Shown here piece by piece: positions 42,489 to 50,144 of a DNA stretch of 50,185 nt (its first letter is position 1; the number at the start of each line of letters is the position of its first letter). This stretch comes from an uncultured Prevotellaceae bacterium. Lineage in GTDB: Bacteria > Bacteroidota > Bacteroidia > Bacteroidales > Bacteroidaceae. Where the stretch lies: contig CACWMK010000020.1 of the NCBI GenBank assembly GCA_902761905.1, forward strand, positions 1-50,185, in the 5' to 3' direction. A program made the translations under genes and the position numbers. A model generated the notes under the pieces. It worked only from the letters and a program-made list of their open reading frames with translations, was not told the origin of the DNA and did not search any database.

Positions 42489-43019
42489 TTATTGTTTTAC
42501 AATTAAATATAAATTCACCTCGGTCTTCCCGTCAGCAGTCTGTCGGGTAAGTATCAGATTGGGCTTAAGCTTACCTATCCGCTGATTCACATTCTGTTCG
42601 AACGTCGAGTCAAAGTCCACATTGCTTTTTGCTTCATTGCCAGAAGCCTCGTTTTCTATTACCATATTTACATCACCCGATACATTCGACTTCAGCATCG
42701 ATGCGTATTGCGCCTTAAGGTTGTGCTGAGCCTTCGACATTGCCATCTTGGCATCCTTGGCCGATCCACGACCTATCAGCGTCTCAACATCTTCATTGCT
42801 GTCGGCTATCGACTGATAGTAACTGGTAAGAGCATCCTCCAGCTTCTGGGCTTTGCCATACACCTGCCAGCCCTCGGCCTTCATCTGCTTACAAATCTTC
42901 TTGCACTCCTTCATCACGTCCTTGTTCTTATTGCCAGCAAGACATGTAGAAGAAAACCCTGATACTGCTGTGCCGAGAATCAAAGCTATTAATATAAGGT
43001 AGAATCTCATCTTTACCAT
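42489..43019 (-). CDS. Secreted LPP20-like protein, unknown function
   Basis: 176 residues (or 173 from the second Met). A signal segment (FYLILIALILGTAVSG) is followed by a helical, charged region (KKICKQMKAEGWQVYGKAQK, MAMSKAQHNLKAQYASML) and a strand-rich end (LILTRQTADGKTEVNLYLIV). The pattern resembles LPP20-family envelope proteins. First gene of the four-gene operon; it has a full promoter. Confidence 0.6.
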   Translation of the reverse strand: MVKMRFYLILIALILGTAVSGFSSTCLAGNKNKDVMKECKKICKQMKAEGWQVYGKAQKLEDALTSYYQSIADSNEDVETLIGRGSAKDAKMAMSKAQHNLKAQYASMLKSNVSGDVNMVIENEASGNEAKSNVDFDSTFEQNVNQRIGKLKPNLILTRQTADGKTEVNLYLIVKQ

Positions 43020-43055
43020 AAGGTCATTGTTTTAACAATTGTTGGTATATGTGTG

Positions 43056-43086
43056 CAAAGATAAGTAAAAATTACAAAACCGCCAA
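43056..43086 (-). promoter_or_regulatory. Promoter of the caspase operon
   Basis: TTG (complement of 43084-43086), 20 bases, TATCTTTG (complement of 43056-43063), 37 bases before the first ATG. Confidence 0.65.
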
Positions 43087-43122
43087 ATGGTTTTTGCAAA
43101 AAAAACAAAAAATGACAAAAAT

Positions 43123-43154
43123 TTGCCTTGCAATGATTTTTTTTTGTAATTTTG
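43123..43154 (+). promoter_or_regulatory. Promoter of the DUF3667 gene
   Basis: TTG at 43123-43125, 21 bases, TAATTTTG at 43147-43154, only 11 bases before the ATG at 43166. This puts the start at 43166, not at the upstream open frame from 43049. Confidence 0.55.
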
Positions 43155-43165
43155 CAGCAAAAATC

Positions 43166-44044
43166 ATGAAAATCAGTGCACTATACCGTCGATTCAGAGA
43201 ATGGCAGAAAAACCCATTCCACTACCAGGATCATAGCGACCACGTGGAGCGCTGCGCCAACTGTGGTACAGAGTTTCAGTCCAATTTCTGCCCAGTATGT
43301 GGACAGAAGTCGGGCGTGGGACCTATCAATTGGCGCTCCGTACGCCAGGGGCTGATGGTAATATGGGGTATGGACTCGCGCTCGTTGTGCTTCTCGATAG
43401 TTCAGCTGCTGCTGCGTCCGGGCTACCTCATCAGCGACTACATCAGCGGCAAGCGCCTGGTATCGTTTCCACCTGTCAAGATGCTGCTGATAGTAGCCGT
43501 ATTCACGATGATGATTGAAGCGCTAGGCGGCGATAACTCCGTGACAGAAGAAGGGGCTATAAAATCTTCATTCGAACTGTATCACAATTGGGCCGATAAG
43601 AATCATGGTTGGGCCATGATGGCAGCTAGTAGCCTATTTCTGTTGCCCACGTGGCTATTGTTTCGCAATACCCCAAAGCACCGCAAGCACACGCTTCCCG
43701 AGGGTTTCTTCATTCAGGTATTCATGGCCACTCTGTTTGCTCTCATTGGTATAATCTTCACACTTTCCCAAACCTATTATGCCTTGTGTATATTACCGTT
43801 ATATTATATGATAACATATCGCCAACTGTTCGGTTACGGCTGGTGGGGAACATTCTGGCGCTTGTGTATATGCTATTGGGTAGCCGCTGACATCGTATTA
43901 AATCTGCAAGAGTTGGGCAATTACCTGCTTCATCTTGAGACGAAACCCATCAAGGCTCTTCTCTACGCCGACGGCACAACCGTATTCCTCGTTTTGATAG
44001 GACTCTTAGTCGACTACCATAAAATCAATACAGGACCGAAATAA
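43166..44044 (+). CDS. DUF3667 membrane protein with zinc ribbon
   Basis: 292 residues from ATG 43166 (MKISALYRRFREWQKNPFHY). A zinc ribbon with two CxxC knuckles (CANCGTEFQSNFCPVCGQ) at about residues 30-47 is followed by VLIWGMD-like text (GLMVIWGMDSRSLCFSIVQL), RPGYLISDYISGKR and PVKMLLIVAVF, then four to five membrane segments. This is the DUF3667 family of Bacteroidota. Function is unknown; a zinc-sensing or membrane-biogenesis role would be guesswork. Confidence 0.8.
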   Translation: MKISALYRRFREWQKNPFHYQDHSDHVERCANCGTEFQSNFCPVCGQKSGVGPINWRSVRQGLMVIWGMDSRSLCFSIVQLLLRPGYLISDYISGKRLVSFPPVKMLLIVAVFTMMIEALGGDNSVTEEGAIKSSFELYHNWADKNHGWAMMAASSLFLLPTWLLFRNTPKHRKHTLPEGFFIQVFMATLFALIGIIFTLSQTYYALCILPLYYMITYRQLFGYGWWGTFWRLCICYWVAADIVLNLQELGNYLLHLETKPIKALLYADGTTVFLVLIGLLVDYHKINTGPK

Positions 44045-44060
44045 ATAAATCCCGAAAAAC

Positions 44061-44091
44061 TTGTTTGTTACAATTTTTCTTTATATTTTTG
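44061..44091 (+). promoter_or_regulatory. Promoter of the BASS transporter operon
   Basis: TTG at 44061-44063, 20 bases, TATTTTTG at 44084-44091; ATG at 44119. Confidence 0.6.
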
Positions 44092-44118
44092 CCACAGATA
44101 ATCTAAGACAGTATAATT

Positions 44119-45108
44119 ATGGAACAAAAAATACCTATTAAGAAAAGACTTATGCAATGGGTGATGACCGCCATTCTGACTTACTGTGATTTTATAGTAC
44201 GATGGATGGGCGCGATGGTGCTGATAGTAGCAGCGCTGGCGCTTATTGTACCCGAATCGTTCTCATGGATAGCCACGTGGGCCATCAACCCGATGCTGGG
44301 CGTTATTATGTTCGGTATGGGACTGACGCTGTCGCCGGCCGACTTCAAGATAGTGTTGAGCCGCCCTAAGGATATACTGATAGGTTGCCTCACTCAGTTT
44401 ACGGTCATGCCGCTGCTGGCACTGGGGCTTACGTGGGCTTTCGCACTGCCCAAGGAGCTAGCCATCGGTGTAATCTTGGTGGGCTGTTGCCCGGGCGGCA
44501 CGGCATCAAACGTCATAACCTATCTGGCCAAAGGCGATCTGGCGTTGTCGGTGGGTATGACAGCCGCCTCTACCCTACTTGCCCCACTGCTCACACCGCT
44601 GCTGATTTGGGCGCTAGCCGGCACTATGGTAGATGTCGACGCATTGGGCATGCTGATGAGTATAGTATATGTGGTGATAGCTCCAATAGTGTGCGGACTG
44701 CTATGCCAGCGGTTTCTGCCCAAGATGACACAACGAGTAACGCCCTATCTGCCCGCATTCTCATCAGTAGTGATAGCGCTGGCGGTGGGCATCATCGTAG
44801 CTCATAATGCCGACCGACTGTTGACTGCCGGATTGCTGGTAGTAGCTGTAGTGATGATTCACAATCTGATGGGTCTCACCATCGGATTCACCGTGGGCCG
44901 ACTGCTTCGCCTGCAAAAGCCTAAGTGCACGGCGCTGAGCATCGAAGTGGGCATGCAGAACTCGGGCCTGGCATCGTCGCTGGCAGTACTGCATTTCGCC
45001 GCCTATCCGCTAGCCACCATCCCCGGCGCCGTATTCAGCGTATGGCACAACATCAGCGGTGCACTGGTAGCAAAACTGTATTCAATCAAAAATTCTATAA
45101 ATCAATGA
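44119..45108 (+). CDS. Bile acid:sodium symporter (BASS) family transporter
   Basis: 329 residues with nine to ten membrane segments. Family signs: MFGMGLTLSPADFKIVLSRP, VGCCPGGTASNVITYLAKGD and EVGMQNSGLASSLAVLHF. BASS proteins move organic anions, keto acids or vitamins precursors with sodium; the substrate here cannot be told, and bile acid should not be assumed. Its stop overlaps the start of the dipeptidase gene (ATGA). Confidence 0.88.
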   Translation: MEQKIPIKKRLMQWVMTAILTYCDFIVRWMGAMVLIVAALALIVPESFSWIATWAINPMLGVIMFGMGLTLSPADFKIVLSRPKDILIGCLTQFTVMPLLALGLTWAFALPKELAIGVILVGCCPGGTASNVITYLAKGDLALSVGMTAASTLLAPLLTPLLIWALAGTMVDVDALGMLMSIVYVVIAPIVCGLLCQRFLPKMTQRVTPYLPAFSSVVIALAVGIIVAHNADRLLTAGLLVVAVVMIHNLMGLTIGFTVGRLLRLQKPKCTALSIEVGMQNSGLASSLAVLHFAAYPLATIPGAVFSVWHNISGALVAKLYSIKNSINQ

Positions 45109-45896
45109 AAAAGACGATTCGTTGGGTGATAGCCGCCACCCTGATATGCGGCGCAAGTGTATTTACGGCATGCTTTACAAAGGAAAAGCCCAAGGTTAGC
45201 GCTACCGACGACACAAGCCAGTTTGTGACCCTGACTGACGCTGTGCCCGACGCCATACTTGAGATACGATACTTCGGTACATACAACTTTGTGGGCACTC
45301 GTATCGACGGCTATCTGGAGCCCACGGCACTGCTCACCAAGCAAGCTGCTGAGGCACTGCGGGCTGTGAGCGACGATGTGAAATCGCAGGGCTATCGACT
45401 TAAGATTTACGATGCCTATCGCCCACAGATGGGTGTTGACCACTTTGTGCGCTGGGCACAGAACGTGCCCGACACGCTGATGAAGACCTACTTCTATCCC
45501 GACCTTGACAAGAGCGTACTGTTTGAGCAGGAATACATCTACGAGAAGAGCGGCCACACACGTGGTTCTACCGTTGATCTGACGCTCTTTGACATGACCA
45601 CCGAGAAGGAACTGGATATGGGTGGAACGTTCGACTGGTTCGGACCTGAGAGTCATCCCGACTTCTGCGGCAATCCCGAGACAGGCGAGTACACGGGAGA
45701 TAATAGCAAGAGCCCACAGGGCCGCAGCATCACCGAGCAGCAGTTTAAGAACCGTATGATTCTGCGCAAGGCCATGCTTGCTCACGGATTCAAGCCGCTC
45801 GACAGCGAGTGGTGGCACTTTACACTGAAGGACGAACCATTCCCCGACACCTATTTCACCTTCCCGGTAAAGCAGCTGATACCTACAAATGATTAA
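45105..45896 (+). CDS. D-alanyl-D-alanine dipeptidase (VanX/DdpX-like) lipoprotein
   Basis: 263 residues from ATG 45105. The N-terminus (ICGASVFTACF) is a lipoprotein signal, so it acts in the periplasm. M15D zinc-peptidase motifs: IYDAYRPQMGVDHF, the SGHTRGSTVDLTL His/Asp ligands, and EWWHFTL with the catalytic Glu and the third zinc ligand His. It splits D-Ala-D-Ala from wall turnover; a vancomycin role is unlikely as no vanHA genes are present. Coupled to the BASS transporter, which may import a product (inference). Confidence 0.88.
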   Translation: MKKTIRWVIAATLICGASVFTACFTKEKPKVSATDDTSQFVTLTDAVPDAILEIRYFGTYNFVGTRIDGYLEPTALLTKQAAEALRAVSDDVKSQGYRLKIYDAYRPQMGVDHFVRWAQNVPDTLMKTYFYPDLDKSVLFEQEYIYEKSGHTRGSTVDLTLFDMTTEKELDMGGTFDWFGPESHPDFCGNPETGEYTGDNSKSPQGRSITEQQFKNRMILRKAMLAHGFKPLDSEWWHFTLKDEPFPDTYFTFPVKQLIPTND

Positions 45897-45915
45897 TCGC
45901 AATAGTAGCGCAAAC

Positions 45916-45962
45916 TAGGTGCGCAGTGCTTAAAACACTATGTTTTAGGTATTGCGCACCTA
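45916..45962. promoter_or_regulatory. 47-bp dyad: candidate operator and/or hairpin upstream of DUF2023-fldA
   Basis: Outer arms TAGGTGCGCA (45916-45925) and TGCGCACCTA (45953-45962) pair perfectly, and inner TAAAACA (45931-45937) pairs with TGTTTTA (45941-45947), centre 45939. Only three arm positions mismatch as DNA, and all would be G-U pairs in plus-strand RNA; ATTTTT follows, so it could also terminate the dipeptidase transcript. It overlaps the TTG (-33) of the next promoter. A 36-base core recurs at 49982-50017. Confidence 0.75.
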
Positions 45963-45982
45963 AATTTTTCGCCGTACCTTTG
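45952..45982 (+). promoter_or_regulatory. Promoter of DUF2023-flavodoxin
   Basis: TTG 45952-45954 inside the dyad, 20 bases, TACCTTTG 45975-45982. TTCGCCGTACCTTTG is identical in the methyltransferase promoter. Confidence 0.65.
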
Positions 45983-45985
45983 CAC

Positions 45986-46068
45986 CGGGATTCAAAATCC
46001 CGCTGCGAGGACAGGCTGCACCTCAGCATAGAGCAAGCTCTCTGCGTTCGGTTTGCACTGCCCTTGTC
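45986..46068 (+). other. Structured 5' leader before DUF2023
   Basis: A first hairpin, CGGGA-TTCAAAA-TCCCG (45986-46002), has the stem length and loop of a tRNA T-arm. A second domain (about 46010-46068) can fold with GACAGG...TGCA arms against TGCA...CTGCC...TTGTC, enclosing GCA-AGAGC-AA-GCTCT-TGC. It matches no riboswitch I know. It could be a regulatory leader or chance pairing. Confidence 0.35.
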
Positions 46069-46089
46069 ACCTAAATTTAAAATAAAGAT

Positions 46090-46557
46090 ATGACAACGAC
46101 AAGCAAGAGAATTCCTACTGAAGTCAAGGCTGCGATTAAGCGAGTGCAGAGCCAAGCTTGCTTGAGCCCTGCCGAGTGTGAGCAGGCTCGAGCATTGCTC
46201 AAAGTACTGATGAACCACATCTACGAACTGCAGAAAGGTGTGCGCCAGATGGTGCTGTTTACCTGTAATAAGAAATATGGTGATCAGACCATAGAGCGAC
46301 TGGAGAGCCAAGGCATACCATACGTGCTGCAGCCAGCCGGACGCCAGAACCTGAATGTGTATTTTGGCAAGCGCGAGTGCCTGGAAGCCATCAGGCTGAT
46401 AGTTACCCGTCCGCTCAACCAACTCACACCTGAGGAGGATTTTATATTGGGAGCCATGCTTGGCTACGACATCTGCGCACAGTGCGAGCGATACTGCAAG
46501 CGTAAAGGCGAATGTAAAGGCGAGTGCAAATGCGAAAATTGTATCAACAAGAATTAG
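46090..46557 (+). CDS. DUF2023 family protein
   Basis: 155 residues. The body ([40 protein letters not shown]) fits DUF2023, which is commonly found next to flavodoxin in Bacteroidota. The C-terminus is rich in cysteine ([20 protein letters not shown]), which suggests metal or Fe-S binding; this is inference. It lies 22 bases before fldA, in the same transcript. Confidence 0.8.
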   Translation: MTTTSKRIPTEVKAAIKRVQSQACLSPAECEQARALLKVLMNHIYELQKGVRQMVLFTCNKKYGDQTIERLESQGIPYVLQPAGRQNLNVYFGKRECLEAIRLIVTRPLNQLTPEEDFILGAMLGYDICAQCERYCKRKGECKGECKCENCINKN

Positions 46558-46579
46558 TCATTAAGATAAAACATTAAAA

Positions 46580-47074
46580 ATGGAAACAACAATTGTGATT
46601 TATGGTTCCTCAACAGGAACATGCGAGGCTATCGCAGAAAAGATTGCCTCAAAACTGGGCTGCGACGCCCTAAACGTTCAGGATCTTTCGGCCGATGTAG
46701 TTGCCGCCAACGAGAATCTTATTCTTGGCACTTCTACATGGGGTGCAGGCGAACTGCAGGACGACTGGTACGACGGACTGAACACACTGAAGGGTGCCGA
46801 TCTGAACGGCAAAACCATTGCTATCTTTGGTTGTGGCGACTGCTCTACCTATAGCGACACATTCGTGGGTGGTATGGGCGAACTCTACAATGGCATCAAG
46901 GATAGCGGAGCTAAATTTATCGGCCAGGTTGAGACCGATGGTTATACTTTTGATGACTCAGAAGCCGTAATCGATGGCAAGTTTATCGGACTGCCACTCG
47001 ACGACATCAACGAGGACGACAAGACCGACACTCGTATCGATGCATGGCTGTCGGCCATCACACCTTCACTTTAA
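46580..47074 (+). CDS. fldA: Flavodoxin
   Basis: 164 residues, long-chain type. The FMN phosphate loop YGSSTGTCEAIAEKIASK, TSTWGAGELQDDWYDGL and AIFGCGDCSTYSDTFVGGMG (flavin-shielding loops) are all present. A low-potential electron carrier that often replaces ferredoxin when iron is short; iron control is plausible but not shown by the sequence. Confidence 0.95.
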   Translation: METTIVIYGSSTGTCEAIAEKIASKLGCDALNVQDLSADVVAANENLILGTSTWGAGELQDDWYDGLNTLKGADLNGKTIAIFGCGDCSTYSDTFVGGMGELYNGIKDSGAKFIGQVETDGYTFDDSEAVIDGKFIGLPLDDINEDDKTDTRIDAWLSAITPSL

Positions 47075-47122
47075 CCAAGTTTATTGTCTATTATAAAAAA
47101 GTATTTGTTTAGTTGTTTAATC

Positions 47123-47152
47123 GGGCTTGCCGTGATGGTAAGCCCCTTTATT
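47123..47152 (+). terminator. Terminator after flavodoxin
   Basis: GGGCTTGCC (47123-47131) pairs with GGTAAGCCC (47137-47145) with one G-T, followed by CTTTATTTT. Confidence 0.75.
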
Positions 47153-47186
47153 TTCTGTCGTATTCAGTAGATTTTTTTAATTAATC

Positions 47187-47217
47187 TTGGACATTTCAAA
47201 AAAATATCCTATCTTTG
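47187..47217 (+). promoter_or_regulatory. Promoter of the DUF4421 gene
   Basis: TTG 47187-47189, 20 bases, TATCTTTG 47210-47217; ATG 47251. Confidence 0.65.
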
Positions 47218-47250
47218 CCACAAAACGAATATAAATATTACGAATAGCCT

Positions 47251-48477
47251 ATGAATAAGATAGGAAAAATTACAATCTTAGGTCTGCTGTTATCTATGAA
47301 TGTAGCAGCGCAGGAACCAGCTACCACAGACAGCGTAAACACACAGCAAAGCAAGCCTACACTGATGCAGCGACTTAATCAGGTGCAGCAATACTTAGAT
47401 GAAAAAGCAAGGGCAAAGGTTGATCCGAACTACATCGAGGTGCCCAAGAAGCCTTGGAGAGTGGTATTGCGCTATAAGGAAAGCGTGTTCGTCGTGGACT
47501 ACAGCAACAGTTTAGGCGACCCGTCGGCAGGTGAAGGTGCCGAATGGAATATGTGCTTCGAGCCACCTATGTCGCCTTCGATTGGTGTGTGGGCTGGATA
47601 TCGTGGTACTGGCTTAGCTGTGGCCAAGAGTCTTGGCAAAAAGAAGGGAACTACGCTATCTTTCAGCACCACCGGCGCTAAGTATGGAGCCAACCTCCGT
47701 CTGCGTAGTTTTGATGTTACCGAAGGTACTTTCACCTCAACCATCTACGATAACGGCAAGGTAATACCTATGAATGGTGATGCCCGACTACTGGCTCCCG
47801 TAAACATTACGTCACTCTATCTTAACGGCTATTACGTGTTCAACGGCCGACGCTACTCACAGGCAGCGGCCTACAACCAGTCTGTCATCCAGCGTCGCTC
47901 GGCAGGATCATTCCTTTTGGGAGCCACCTTGTATCTGGCGGGTATGGATTTGAGCGACGACAAAAACTCATCGTTGATACTCCTTAGTAGTGGCGTGGGC
48001 CGCATCGTAATACATCAAGGGAACATCGGTGTCGGCTACGGCTACAACTGGGTACCGTTCCGTGGATTTGTTGTCAACGCAATGGCCATGCCAACCGTAA
48101 GTTTCTACAATCGCGTGAAGGTTAACAAGTACGACTGCAACTATGAGTTGGTAGAGGCTACCGGGCCTACTGACGACTACGGAACATGGAACCCCGACAC
48201 ACACACCTGGGCCAACGGGAAGACGCACAGGCCCATTCCTGATGAGGATAGTGACACTTCGTGGTACGATGGAGTTGACAGTTGGGAAACTGGTTCAGAG
48301 ACCACTTACAGCTTGCTCCGATTCAACCTCGACCTGCGTCTAGGCATAGCCTACAACTGGAGCGATTACTTTATTGGCGCTCAGGCGCAGTTCAACAATT
48401 TCTTCTTTAAGAAAGACCAATGTAAGATTAACATCTACGATGCCTACGCACGCATTTCGCTTGGTGTGAGACTTTAG
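47251..48477 (+). CDS. DUF4421 family outer-membrane protein
   Basis: 408 residues. Signal peptide (TILGLLLSMNVAAQ), a helical stretch (LMQRLNQVQQYLDEKARAKV), then many amphipathic strands (WRVVLRYKESVFVVDYSN, GIGVGYGYNWVPFRG-like VGYGYNWVPFRGFVVNAM) ending in YARISLGVRL, a barrel end. It fits DUF4421, a Bacteroidota envelope family without known function. It is convergent with the ZIP gene with one base between the stops. Confidence 0.75.
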   Translation: MNKIGKITILGLLLSMNVAAQEPATTDSVNTQQSKPTLMQRLNQVQQYLDEKARAKVDPNYIEVPKKPWRVVLRYKESVFVVDYSNSLGDPSAGEGAEWNMCFEPPMSPSIGVWAGYRGTGLAVAKSLGKKKGTTLSFSTTGAKYGANLRLRSFDVTEGTFTSTIYDNGKVIPMNGDARLLAPVNITSLYLNGYYVFNGRRYSQAAAYNQSVIQRRSAGSFLLGATLYLAGMDLSDDKNSSLILLSSGVGRIVIHQGNIGVGYGYNWVPFRGFVVNAMAMPTVSFYNRVKVNKYDCNYELVEATGPTDDYGTWNPDTHTWANGKTHRPIPDEDSDTSWYDGVDSWETGSETTYSLLRFNLDLRLGIAYNWSDYFIGAQAQFNNFFFKKDQCKINIYDAYARISLGVRL

Positions 48478-48478
48478 G

Positions 48479-49261
48479 TCATCCCATCACCACATCCAGT
48501 ATCATCATCAGTACAAAGCCGATGGCGAAACCGATGGTGCTAAGGTTGCTGTGCTTGCCGCTCGATGCCTCGGGGATAAGTTCTTCTACTACAACGTAGA
48601 ACATGGCGCCTGCGGCAAATGCCAGCATATATGGCAGCACAGGCATTATCATAGATGCAAGCAACAACACTGCAAGGGCTCCCACAGGTTCTACGGCTCC
48701 ACTGAGCGAACCTATGAAGAACGAACGCCAACGGCTATTACCAGCTGCACGCATCGGCATAGAGATGATGGCGCCTTCGGGCACATTCTGTATGGCGATA
48801 CCCACAGCTACAGCCAGCGCACTGGCTAGCGATATGTTCCCCGCGCCGCTATCGGCTCCGGCAAACACCACGCCAACGGCCATTCCTTCGGGAAGGTTGT
48901 GGATGGTTACGGCCAGCGCCAGCATAGCAGTCTTCGACAGCTTTGAGCGCAAACCCTCGGGCTTATCTGTACCTATATGCAGGTGTGGCGTAAGTTCGTC
49001 GATAAGCAGCAGAAATCCCATACCCAGCAGAAATCCTACTGCGGCTGGCAGCACGCTCCACTTGCCGTTGTCGGCCTGCATCTCCATCGCCGGGATGAGT
49101 AGCGACCATACCGATGCAGCCACCATCACACCCGATGCAAAACCCAACAGAGTCTTCTGCAATCTCGGCGACATTTCGTCGCGCATAAAAAACACAAAGC
49201 CCGAGCCGAGCATTGTGCCCAGCAGCGGTATCAGCAGTCCTATGATTAATGTCGTTGTCAT
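48479..49261 (-). CDS. ZIP family divalent metal transporter
   Basis: 260 residues from ATG at the complement of 49259-49261; the ten extra upstream codons lie over the -7 box. Eight membrane segments; signature sites VTIHNLPEGMAVGVVFAG (TM4) and GIAIQNVPEGAIISMPM (TM5) hold the metal-binding His, Asn and Glu. A His-rich loop is short (ELTPHLHIG). Likely imports zinc, or iron or manganese. Confidence 0.9.
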   Translation of the reverse strand: MTTTLIIGLLIPLLGTMLGSGFVFFMRDEMSPRLQKTLLGFASGVMVAASVWSLLIPAMEMQADNGKWSVLPAAVGFLLGMGFLLLIDELTPHLHIGTDKPEGLRSKLSKTAMLALAVTIHNLPEGMAVGVVFAGADSGAGNISLASALAVAVGIAIQNVPEGAIISMPMRAAGNSRWRSFFIGSLSGAVEPVGALAVLLLASMIMPVLPYMLAFAAGAMFYVVVEELIPEASSGKHSNLSTIGFAIGFVLMMILDVVMG

Positions 49262-49269
49262 ACTAATTG

Positions 49270-49277
49270 CAAAAATA
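49270..49277 (-). promoter_or_regulatory. Probable -7 box of the ZIP gene
   Basis: TATTTTTG on the minus strand, 8 bases before the ATG; no clear -33. It abuts the methyltransferase terminator. Confidence 0.4.
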
Positions 49278-49280
49278 CAA

Positions 49281-49318
49281 AAAAATCCCATAGCAGTGTA
49301 AATTAGCCATGGGATTTA
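49281..49318 (-). terminator. Terminator of the methyltransferase gene
   Basis: On the minus strand AAATCCCAT...ATGGGATTT forms a 9-bp stem extended by GC/GC, then TTTTTT. It is 5 bases past the stop codon. Confidence 0.75.
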
Positions 49319-49322
49319 ATGT

Positions 49323-49931
49323 TTATTTGCAACCTAGGATAGTTGCGTAAGTTGGTTTCTTGCGGTGGATTTCTGTCTGGGTAAAACCTGCATCGTCGAG
49401 TAATTTCTTCAGATCCTGTGGCGAATAGGCTGTCATTCCCTCAACTACGCTGGTCCATTTAGAATCGCTATCTACCACCTCAACCAAGATGGCGAACTTA
49501 CCACCGGGCTTCAGAACTCGACGCACCTCTTGCAGACAGCCAGGCAGATTGGGCCAGAAGTAAACAGTTTCTACAGCTGTCACAAGGTCGAATTTCTCAT
49601 CGTCGTAAGGTAACTTCTCGGCAGAGCCCTGAGTCACAAAGACTTGCTTGTCTAGTACCTCAGCGTTTACTTTTTTGGCTTTCGCCACACTCTCTTCAGA
49701 GATGTCGATGCCATATACCTGCGCATCTTCACTCTGTTTGAGCAGTCGGCGAATGGTAAAACCTCCACCACAGCCCACATCAAGCATAGTCCAACCGTCT
49801 TGGATATCCACGAGTTTTAATCCCCAGTTGGTTAGCGGACCATGTGTATAATTCATGAATCTTAGCATTACGCGTCCCAGAGCCCCCTCAGGTCGCGCAC
49901 ACTGACTGAAAAATGATTTTAATAATCCCAT
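49323..49931 (-). CDS. Class I SAM-dependent methyltransferase
   Basis: 202 residues. Motif I MLDVGCGGGFTIRRLLKQ, acidic residue in VYGIDISEESVAKAK, post-motif EKLPYDDEKFDLVTAVETVY and VRRVLKPGGKFAILVEV: a UbiE/Methyltransf_11-type enzyme. The substrate is unknown. It shares its promoter and dyad with the flavodoxin operon, so its substrate may be tied to the same stress or nutrient. Confidence 0.85.
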   Translation of the reverse strand: MGLLKSFFSQCARPEGALGRVMLRFMNYTHGPLTNWGLKLVDIQDGWTMLDVGCGGGFTIRRLLKQSEDAQVYGIDISEESVAKAKKVNAEVLDKQVFVTQGSAEKLPYDDEKFDLVTAVETVYFWPNLPGCLQEVRRVLKPGGKFAILVEVVDSDSKWTSVVEGMTAYSPQDLKKLLDDAGFTQTEIHRKKPTYATILGCK

Positions 49932-49956
49932 AATTGTTTATTATTGATTTTGGGTA

Positions 49957-50017
49957 CAAAGGTACGGCGAATAATTGAAGCGCGCAATACCTAAAACATA
50001 GTGTTTTAAGCACTGCG
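49957..50017 (-). promoter_or_regulatory. Promoter and dyad of the methyltransferase gene
   Basis: -7 TACCTTTG (complement of 49957-49964), 20 bases, TTG (complement of 49985-49987). The dyad core is the complement of 49982-50017, with AAAACA-TAG-TGTTTT at its centre (49994-50008). Thirty-six bases match 45922-45957, and the distance to the -7 box is the same as there. The outer GGTGC arms of the first copy are not kept. Confidence 0.75.
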
Positions 50018-50144
50018 GCCCTGCAAAAGTCTGCAAATCAGATTAATCAATAGTAAGTATTACTTAACCGAACTTACTGTCTTACAATGTCTTAGCCTGA
50101 AATACGTTGACTCCTGCCCAGCTTCTTAAAAGTTAAAAAGAGTT

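Noticed and set aside
45102-45902. 266-codon open frame opposite the dipeptidase gene
   Set aside because: Shadow of the M15D gene; no signal, domain or promoter.
45986-46020. A real tRNA gene
   Set aside because: Only a T-arm-like hairpin is seen; no matching acceptor, D-arm or anticodon stem can be found upstream.
45916-50017. Inverted copies at 45.9 and 50.0 kb as ends of a transposon or integrated island
   Set aside because: The shared sequence includes a promoter in the right place at each end, no transposase or integrase lies between, and the genes between are ordinary housekeeping-type genes.
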